DNA from: Bidens hawaiensis
Lineage: Eukaryota; Streptophyta; Magnoliopsida; Asterales; Asteraceae
Reading direction: 5' to 3'
DNA length: 64,000 bases
Assembly (NCBI GenBank): GCA_021521415.1
Contig: JAIQDT010000230.1
Span: forward strand, 1,343,501-1,407,500
Of this stretch, positions 56,201 to 64,000 are shown one piece after another (the stretch's first letter is position 1; every line of letters starts with the position of its first letter). The position numbers and the translations under genes are program-made. The notes beneath the pieces were generated by a model. That model was not told the DNA's origin and made no database searches. It saw only the letters and a list, made by a program, of their open reading frames with translations.

Positions 56201-58624
56201 TACTAAAGATGGCTTCAGAGCGAACCCTGAAAAGGTCGAAGCCATTATCAAAATGGAATCACCTACTACCATCAAGCAAGCCCAGGCACTGAATGGACGC
56301 CTAGTCGCACTTAATCGCTTTTTGTCAAACCATGCGGATAGGTCGTTCCCATTCGTGTCAACATTGAGAAACTGTTTAAAGAAAACACACTTCCGCTGGA
56401 CACCAGAAGCGGAAGCAGCTTTTCAGGAAATTCGGTCACGCTTGATCGAACTCCCAACGCTCAGAGCACCAGAAGCGGGGGAGGAATTAATCATATACCT
56501 TTCTGCCACAGATAGAGCAACCGGGGCAGTCCTGCTAGTAGAGCGAAAAGGTATCCAGATGCCTATTTACTATGTTAGCCGTGTCCTAACAGACGTAGAA
56601 ACCCGGTACTCCACCCTGGAAAAATTAGTCTTAGCACTTGTACAAGCTTCACGCAGACTAAGACGATATTTCCAGGGTCACCCAATCACCATTCTCACCA
56701 ACTTCAAACTCGCAAACGTTCTAGGCAAACCCGAGTTATCGGGACGTCTAGCCAAATGGGCAATTGAGTTGGGGGAATATGCGATAAAGTGCAAGCCATG
56801 ACCAGCAATAAAAGGCCAGGTCCTGGCCGACTTTATTGCAGAAGTCCCCGCTTCGCGGGAGAAAGAGTGCCAGGAGGAGGCTCAACCCCCCCCCCCCCAG
56901 CACAAGACATCAATGATGTCTGGACTCTACACTGATGGAGCAGCCAGCAACGAGGGTTCAAGCGCAGGGTTGAAACTAACCAACCCAGCAGGCCAAGAAT
57001 ACACTTACGCTATTCGACTGGATTTTCCAAGTACGCATAACGAAGCCGAGTATGAAGCATTCTTGGCCGGGCTGAGAATTGCGCGTAAGATGGGAGTGAA
57101 AAACTTGGAAGCCCACGTGGATTCCATGTTAGTAGCCAACCAAATAAACGGGACGTACACGGCCGTGAACGACACAATGGCCCTGTACTTCGCACAAGCA
57201 AAAACCCTTATGCGTGATTTTAATGATTGTAAAGTCATACACGTCAAGCGTAGCGAAAACAAATCTGCGGATGCGTTAAGCAAGCTTGCATCATTAGCCT
57301 TCACCCATTTGGGAAAGGACATCCGCATTGAACTTCTTGAAGCACCATCAGTCCCGCACAAGGAAATTTATGTCATCCAAACCGGCACAGAAACGTGGAT
57401 GACACCGATAATAAATTAACTTGCAGCGGGTATACTACCAGAGTCAAAAATACAGGCAAGAAAAATACGTTGTAAAGCATTAAACTATCAACTCATCGAT
57501 GACATCCTTTACAGACGTAACTTTCTTGGCCCACTCTTAAGATGCGTGGACAACCAAGATGCTGACTACCTCCTAAGGGAAGTACACGAAGGCATCTGTG
57601 GAGTACACGCAGGTCCACGCGCTGTTGTAGCTAAGCTAAACAACGCGGGATACTTTTGGCCGGGTATGCATATGGATGCGCTGGCATACATTCGAAAGTG
57701 TAGGGCTTGCCAGCTCTACGCACCCAACACGCATCGCCCGAAGAATGAACTTGTTCCAGTCACCTCTTCATGGCCATTTCAGAAGTGGGCCATCGATGTG
57801 ACAGGCCCATTTCCCACAGCAGCAGGAAACGTTCAATTTCTAGTGGTAGCCATCGACTACTTCACCAAGTGGATAGAAGCAAAACCCTTAGCCCAAACAA
57901 CCGCAAAACATATTAAAAAATTTATTTGGGAATTTATTATTTGTCGTTTTGGACTTCCACAGACTTTGGTGAGTGATAACGGCACCAACTTTGCTGACAA
58001 GAGCTACAAAAGTGGCTGGAAGAACTTCAAATCACCCACACCTTTACCTCAGTGGCACACCCGCAAGGTAACGGTGAGGTGGAAAGAGCAAATAAAAGCA
58101 TCGTCGAAGGCATAAAGAAAAGACTCCTGGAACACAGATCCGGCTGGGTAGACGAAGTTCCACACGTCCTTTGGGCAAACAGAACGCTGAAAAAGGCCAG
58201 TACGGGGGAAACCCCGTTCAGCCTCACTTATGGCACTGAAGCCATGGTCCCAGTCGAAATTGGTTTACCCTCACCAAGGGTCTTGCTTCAGCCAGAAGAC
58301 AATGATGCGGAAAGACGGTTAGACCTTATGCTAACCGAGGAACGCGGAGACTTAGCCGCAGCGCGTGAAGAAAACTACAAGCGACAAATGCAAAAGTACT
58401 ACAACACGCGGGTAAAACTCTGCAACTTCAATGTAGGAGACTACATATTGCGTAACAACGAGGCTTCAAACCAAGAGCGCCCAGGAAAACTGGCACCGGT
58501 CTGGGAAGGACCGTACATTATCAAAGAAGTTTTGGGAAAATGCGCATACCGGCTCGAAAGGCTCGATGGCACTCCTATCCCAAGAACATGGAACGGAGCT
58601 CAATTACGCAAATGTTACATGTAG
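53262..58624 (+). pseudogene. gag-pol polyprotein of the Tat-type element, with two stops and one frameshift
   Basis: Gag capsid region lies at residues ~225-360 (WCYMFQMTLVGAARAWFDRL). A zinc-knuckle-like CDFHGTKGHNTEEC is near 460. The protease core is DNGSSSTVMY near 575. Reverse transcriptase carries FLDAYKGYHQIHM near 865 and YMDD near 928. A first RNase H-like part is near 1080-1175. A stop TGA at 56799-56801 (from CGA by its context) follows. The same frame then gives a second RNase H with TDGAAS, NEAEYE, HVDS and SADALSK. A TAA is at 57417. Integrase follows with a zinc region (CRACQLY), WAIDVTGPFP and SDNGTNF. A one-base loss near 58000 shifts the frame; the rest (GNGEVERANKS, then to 58624) is open from 58052. 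No chromodomain is seen. Confidence 0.9.
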
Positions 58625-58837
58625 ATCAATTCCAAACTTGTAAAGAAAAGGCCTAGAGCCACTTCTAATGGAAATGATTCTCCTTTCACATTGTGTTGAT
58701 AGCCTTACCTTTATACTTATGAACTTCCCACACTGATATGCCGGTATTCACCGCATAAATATGGGAAGAAGTAAGTCGTTGCGTGTGGAAGGCGGCAAAA
58801 CCCGCATAAACACATAAAACGGTAAAAATTTCTAAGT

Positions 58838-59185
58838 AAAAGATGAGGAAAACCTTCACGCAGGTCAGCTATAGGTGAAGTTTGGTCATCTCAATAAATG
58901 AAAGTGACGGTCCTACCCGCACAATCATGATAGAGGAAACTGAACATTAACCTATTGGCAACAGCGCGTCGAAAGGTTAACTTATTCAAAACACTTAGAA
59001 AATTTCAAAGGAAAAGATGAGGAAAACTTCCACGCAGGTCAGATATAGGTAAAGTTTAGCCATCCTACTAAGTGAAAGTGACGGTCTTATCCGCACAATC
59101 ACGAAAGAGGAAGCAAAACTTTAACTTATTATCTGCCACGTTGAAAAGTTAACTTATCTAAGTACTTAAGAAATTGCTAAGTTAA
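58838..59185. repeat. ~176-bp tandem pair between pol and the antisense gene
   Basis: Units ~58838-59012 and ~59013-59185 share AAAGATGAGGAAAAC, CACGCAGGTCAG, GTGAAAGTGACGGTC and CGCACAATCA. They are non-coding, within the retrotransposon. Confidence 0.85.
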
Positions 59186-59346
59186 AACAAAATATGCGCG
59201 AAATAAACAAGGCAAGGCATTAACAAATAATCTTTATTCCATCAACATTCAAACATTACAAGAATTGCTGGGTACATACCCGCATACAAGATTAGAAGTC
59301 TACAAACATAAAAATCTACTCTAATGGTGGAAAGGGATCTAAAGTA

Positions 59347-62300
59347 TCAAGCTTCATGACCACTCCCACTTGGACCCGCACCATCAGTAGAGTGTGGTTG
59401 TTCAAGGAAAGCTTTGAGGATAGCTAGCCCATCATCAGCAGCAGCAATCTCGTTTACCTTCTCCACCACCGGATGCGGGAAGGCGGCATACTGATTCACT
59501 GCTTGGTCATTCGCAGCTTCAGTATCCACATTGTAAAGAGGGAAGTTGGAAGGCGGAATACCTTGTTCAACAAACCCTAGACCAAGCAGGAAGCCAGCCT
59601 TTTCCCCATCCTCATGAGAAGCGTTGAGGGCTGCGCTCATCGCATCGTCATATGATGTGTTCGTGAACACCCGATGCACAACCTAAAAAACAGAAGTATA
59701 TCAAAAACTCTTAAGGAAAAGCGTAAAGAAATTGTGAAACTGCGCATACCTGAGACAACGCTTCTCGGAGAAGCCATTCCGTGGTAACTAGAGCCTCATG
59801 GAGGGCAGCTTGAGCTTCATTACGGGCGCGTTCGGCTTCGTTCTTTGTAAGGTTGGCAAGCAACACATCTTTGGCTGCAGCCTCTTCGATGCCCTTTAGC
59901 TTACGCTCAGTGTGGTCAAGCACCCCCCCTCTGGTCCAAGATCTCTTGGAGCTTCTTGGCATCTTCCATGGCCAAGGCATCATGAGCCTGCTGGAGCCTC
60001 TCTAATTTGGCTTTAAGTTCCTCATTCTCGATGTGTAGAGGCTCAGCAGCAGCTTCAGCCTTGGTGGCCCTCTCGGTTGCGTTCCGTGCAGTTTCCTTAG
60101 CCAACCGAAGCTGTTCATTAACAGCTTGGGCGGCCTTGGAACGGGCCTCGAGACGAGCCTGAACTTCAACCTCAAGGGCCTTGAAGGCCTTCTCCTTCTC
60201 CGCAGCAACGGCGGAGAGCCTCCTGTTCTCCTCCCGGACAGCCCGCGCCTGAGCTACTTCTTGGATACGAGCTGCCTTTAACTTGTCGTTTTCACGACAA
60301 AGCAGCTCGACGCGCGGCTGCATTCAGGCTACGAGAATGCGGAGCTCATTTGTCAACCTACCCTCCTGGTAGCTTGACATTGCTTCCCCCAGCGCCCCAC
60401 TTGGGGCGGCGTGGCGCGCCCACTCGACGCATTCCACAGGCGTCCGAAGGGTTGTTCCTCGGCGGATGTTCCATCGTGGAACATACACTTCATTGGAATC
60501 CGACACTGCAAAAGCAAAAAGCAGTTAGGAAAAGATGATAAAAAAAAATAAAAAATATAAAATAAAATAATAAAAGGCCAAAATAACCCTACACACCTGT
60601 AGGGTCGACGACAGGCCTGTAGCCGCCAAACCCATCACCCGAACCTAACGGATATCCATCCAAGAGGTCAGGCAGATGGGAAGGAGGCAGAGATTGGCTT
60701 GACGCCCCAACCCCGGACATACCTGAAGGACCGGCCGTAGTCGCCGGCGCCGGAGGAGGCATAGCGGAGGCCGCCGTGGTAGAAACCAACGGAGGTGAAC
60801 TCACCGGAGGTGAACTCACAACCGCGGCCGCGGCTGTGGAAGAATCCACAGAAACACTCACCGCCGGCGCAGTAAAGGAATCAGTGAATATGGCACTGAC
60901 AGCCGGCGGAGACGTCGTCACAGTTGGAACAGTTGGCTCAACCGGGTGAGCAACTGAACCAACAGCTGAAGCAGGCGCAGTCGCCTGGGTCATCGCCTCA
61001 GGTATGTTGACCAAACCTACCGTCATGGGTCATGAGGTGCTCCTCCCCGCTCCACCCTGGAATGCGGTAGCATCCACGCCTGCACAGAAGATATATAAGT
61101 ATAATGGCGGAAAGTTATGTAGTTAAGATAAAGGAAGTATACTTACGGGTCCTTTTGAGCTTGAAGGTGCGAACTGGCGGGGACGAACCCGATGGAGCCG
61201 GCCTCTTCGTACCGGTCACCGTCATTGTCCTGGGCTGCTCGGAGGTGACAGCCGTTTCAACCTCCAGAGCAGTGGTCTCAACACCACCCGGGTTCCCCGC
61301 CGCCTCTTCACTCTCGGTCTCTGACTCAGACCGGTTCACCTGGTCGGTAGTGGAGGCTACCTTCGCCTTGCCCTTCCCGCCAGCAGCCTTCTTCTTCCGC
61401 GCAAGAAGAGGACCATCTGCGGATTCCTCATCAGAAGACAAGATTAGAGGAATTCCAGCAGAGGTTTCAGCATTCAGAGGGCGAGGGTTAAATAGTCTTT
61501 TACCTGGCCGCGTGGCGCTCAGTATTTCGTGGCCTGGCGGGTAGGCCTCAACAAACCGATCCGCAGTCTGCGCAAGGATGGGCAACTCGTTCTCATCAAG
61601 AGCACAAGTACCCAACCGAGCGGGACCGTCAGCTTCCCGCGGATGCAGGAGGGACTGCAAGTCATTTCCCTCTGAAATAAAAAGAAAAACAGTTAGAAAA
61701 AACCTTAAATCAACAAAGAAGACGGAGCATACCGTAAGGGATAAAGTTCAAACCGTATTCAAGTACGATGGGAATCTGTGGCGCATCCAACCCAGCATCC
61801 TTCCACACCCTGCTCATACCGAGCATCACCATCCCGAACTCCGGAAAGCGGTAAACCGGAGTCTGGATCCGGGAAATCTTGGAGAACCATTCCGCCTCCT
61901 GGTAGTTGGAGGTGTGAAGGCTGGGGAGAGCTCTCCCGTTCTTAAATGTCATCGCTATAGGGACGACACTGGCAGAGATGTAAAAGAACTCCCGCTTCCA
62001 AGACCGAAGACTGCGCTCTGTAGCGCAGATCTTCAAACCCTTGATCCGGGTGACCAGGGTATACCAGCCTTGGATGCACCTCCAGGAGTAGAAGGTCAGC
62101 AGGCGGTCGACGTGGGGATCCACGCCAAGAATGAGGCACACCCACTCAAAATGGCGGATCTTGGCGATCGCCATTGGGTGTACCTCGGTCAGGTGCACAC
62201 CGTGTCTATCCAGAACACGGTATACAAACTTCGTCAACGGGAACCTAAGATTCCCATAGACGAAGAAGGCGGCATATACCCCTATTTTGCCCTTGGGGGC

Positions 62301-62510
62301 ATCGTACACCGTCTGGTGTGGCTCCAGAAACTTAGGCTCGAACGGCTCGAGCATGAACTTCCGGACGATGTACCGGTAAAGCTCGATGGGAAAAGCACAC
62401 TGGCATTCGCCAGCAGTGCTCTTATCGTCCTTAGCGTACGTAGACGTCGGGTTCTCGACATACAAGTCAGACTCCTCGACGGTAGCTTCTGGATCATGAG
62501 TAGACGACAT
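59347..62510 (-). pseudogene. Antisense spliced gene of the Tat-type element (gypsy-type transposon domain)
   Basis: Five exons fit GT-AG sites: 62510-61733, 61671-61147, 61079-60597, 60505-59750 and 59682-59347 (2878 nt, 958 codons after allowing for one extra base). Exon 1 carries the domain known as 'putative gypsy type transposon': FVYGNLRFPLTKFVYRVLDR, SWRCIQGWYTL, RSWKREFFYISA. Exon 2 has basic clusters (ARKKKAAGGKGKAK, KLKRTRK) that could be nuclear signals. Exon 3 is Ser/Pro/Ala-rich. Exon 4 is a long coiled coil (LREN- and EELKAKLERLQQ-type heptads). Stops: TGA at 61032-61030 and 60326-60324; a G-run near 59930 carries one extra base. Comparable antisense ORFs are known in Tat elements; their function is unknown. 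Confidence 0.75.
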
Positions 62511-62630
62511 GTTTTGGAGGTAAAGAACGATTTCAGAAGAATGCTCGACAGAAAGTTAGAGTATTCGCCGGAAATCGCTTAGAAGAAGAAGAAAGAAGTG
62601 AAAGTGTGGATTACCGTGAACCCTCTCCCC

Positions 62631-62639
62631 CTTTATATA
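62631..62639 (-). promoter_or_regulatory. TATA box of the antisense gene
   Basis: TATATAAAG on the minus strand, ~120 bp upstream of the ATG at 62510. It would give a 5'UTR of ~90 bp. Confidence 0.6.
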
Positions 62640-62964
62640 CTCATCGCAATGAATGCGATGAATTTAATGCGGAGGAGAGAGAAAAGAGCAGGTGCAATGA
62701 AACTATGACACGTGGAAAAAGCAAGCTGGCAACAGCTGTTAACGGGACGCGCGCCGTAAAATCCGCACCCACGCGCCCGAAAAATCGCGCCCACGCGCCT
62801 GAAAAAGCGTCTGGAATGACCATATACTGTCACGTCGCCATAACTTCCTGCACGTCCTGACACTGTCAGAAGAAACCGTCGGACGACGTTTCAACAGTTT
62901 GGACTGTTCTTATCCTTTCACCAACTCTTTGAATTTTAAAAAGATTCAAAAAGATTCAAAAGTA

Positions 62965-63175
62965 AGCGGGACTATACCCCTTACCTTGGCAACCAAGTAA
63001 CTATAAGACAGGTGCGAGTACAGTGTCAAGGCAAAACCCTTCACATACTTAGCACCCGCAGGGAATGGACGCCAAGAATACCTTGGAAGTAAGATAACTA
63101 TAAGACGAGTGCGGGTACAGTGTCAAGGTGAAACCCTTCACATACTTAGCACTCGCAGGGAATTGAAACCAAGAA
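62965..63175. repeat. ~100-bp tandem pair before the 3' LTR
   Basis: Units ~62972-63068 and ~63070-63168 share TACCTTGG, GTAACTATAAGACAGGTGCG, TACAGTGTCAAGG and CCTTCACATACTTAGCAC. They are non-coding, in the region upstream of the antisense gene. Confidence 0.85.
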
Positions 63176-63560
63176 GGATCTTCTGGGCCATGCTTGCGAA
63201 AAGGGAAATAACATCCCCGCATAGCGGGAACGTTGAGAACTAGATTGTTTGAAGCTCCAGGATGGAATTGGTTCTTTAACATAATTGATCACTATGTTTA
63301 AAACTACCGAAACCTCGTGGAGAATCTACACAAGTGAAACTCAACGCTCCTGACTTGCGAGGAGGTTACACACCTACCCGCATCATACCCAAAGAACAAG
63401 CAGAAAAGTCGGGAATTTCTGCACGTGACATTAGGGAAACCGCGGGAAGAATCCCCACGGACAACCTTAAAACTAAATCCTTTTCAAAACCCCTTGCTTA
63501 AGTCCAAAGTTCACCTCACTTATTAACAATTCATGAGAAGAACATTGGACTGGGAGGACT

Positions 63561-63806
63561 TGAAGAGGTAGGTCCCAGCAGAGCCCAGTTGGACCCGCAA
63601 GACTCACCTTGAAGAGGGACGTCTGCGCAAGGACCAACTGGTTCCGCAGGACCCACCATGCTCAGAGATGAAGACCTTACGCGCAGTACGCCAGCTGTTC
63701 CCGCAGGGAAAGCCTCCCAATGGTGAAGTACCCCGCCTGTCCCCGCAGCTGCGGATACAAGCCATCAGGGAAGGCTACCCACACTAATAGCAAGGCTACA
63801 CGCACA
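63561..63806 (+). repeat. Truncated 3' LTR
   Basis: Preceded by the purine-rich CTGGGAGGA (polypurine tract). It is nearly identical to 52240-52485 and stops after CTACACGCACA, lacking the last ~715 bp of the LTR. No matching target duplication or remainder of CYP76 exon 1 follows. Confidence 0.85.
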
Positions 63807-64000
63807 CGCACACGTTCAAGCCTCATCACACTATGTTTTTGTTGTTTTTTTTGTTGTTTTATATCCTAATCAATATTAGTTATTTAGTTATGATATTTAT
63901 GTTTTTCTTTAGTTTCTCCCATATATCCAGTATCACCATACAACATATATAATGGCAACATGAGTTTTGCATATATTTTTTATTATTTATCTTGTGTATG
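63807..64000. other. AT-rich flank
   Basis: No gene or element recognised. The sequence does not continue CYP76 exon 1. Confidence 0.6.

Larger units (their letters stand above)
52240..63806 (+). mobile_element. Ty3/gypsy LTR retrotransposon, Tat-type, defective
   Basis: Layout: 5' LTR 52240-53199, primer site 53201, gag-pol 53262-58624 on the plus strand, a spliced minus-strand gene 62510-59347, and a 3' LTR from 63561 cut short at ~63806. Two RNase H domains and an antisense ORF between pol and the 3' LTR are characters of the Tat lineage. The LTR parts that can be compared (246 bp) differ at only a few positions, which points to a fairly recent insertion. Pol has two stops and a frameshift, so the copy cannot move by itself. 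It interrupts the CYP76 copy at 50192. Confidence 0.9.

Noticed and set aside
61578..62582. Plus-strand 334-residue frame at 61.6-62.6 kb
   Set aside because: The minus strand here encodes the recognised gypsy-type transposon domain with proper splice sites; the plus frame is its shadow.
1..64000. tRNA, rRNA or other structured RNA genes
   Set aside because: I looked for tRNA-like A/B boxes and rRNA-like GC-rich blocks and saw none I could support; a covariance-model search would be decisive.

Overview
The window is nuclear DNA of a flowering plant. Its genes are broken by short GT-AG introns. It also holds plant-specific families (a DUF538 protein, a CYP76 cytochrome P450 cluster, a Nudix hydrolase 8 with a transit-peptide-like N-terminus), a mitochondrial nad9 fragment pasted into nuclear DNA, and abundant plant transposons. 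The CYP76 cluster and overall repeat style suggest an asterid, possibly Asteraceae; that is inference only.

1-24 kb is a gene-rich arm. In order: a PTPMT-type dual-specificity phosphatase (+, 5 exons); a palmitoyl-protein thioesterase (-, 12 exons, with an in-frame TGA in its signal peptide); a DeSI/PPPDE peptidase (-, 4 exons); Nudix hydrolase 8 (-, 8 exons); a lone first exon of a cadmium-induced-AS8-like gene (+); a short AGP-like secreted peptide (-); an RPL18 gene with a damaged 5' end (-); and a single-exon DUF538 gene (+). Between them lie MULE- and hAT-type fragments, minisatellites and a nearly perfect 109-bp-arm palindrome.

25.1-28.2 kb is a satellite-like array of about 17 monomers of ~179 bp. 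28-52 kb is a CYP76 cluster on the minus strand: one intact 504-residue gene (33014-41027) whose first intron carries a ~5.7-kb MULE-like element, plus three broken copies. Two of the broken copies lie in a duplicated block (about 28.2-31.6 kb and 43.5-46.9 kb). The third (50.2-52.2 kb) was cut in exon 1 by an LTR retrotransposon. Copia-like LTR pieces, foldback elements and a mitochondrial insertion (~47.1-48.5 kb) fill the gaps.

52.2-63.8 kb is one Ty3/gypsy element of Tat type: 5' LTR, gag-pol with two RNase H domains and integrase, then a spliced gene on the opposite strand with its own TATA box, then a truncated 3' LTR. It carries several inactivating changes. Gene models were built by hand from splice sites and family similarity recalled from memory; no database search was run.
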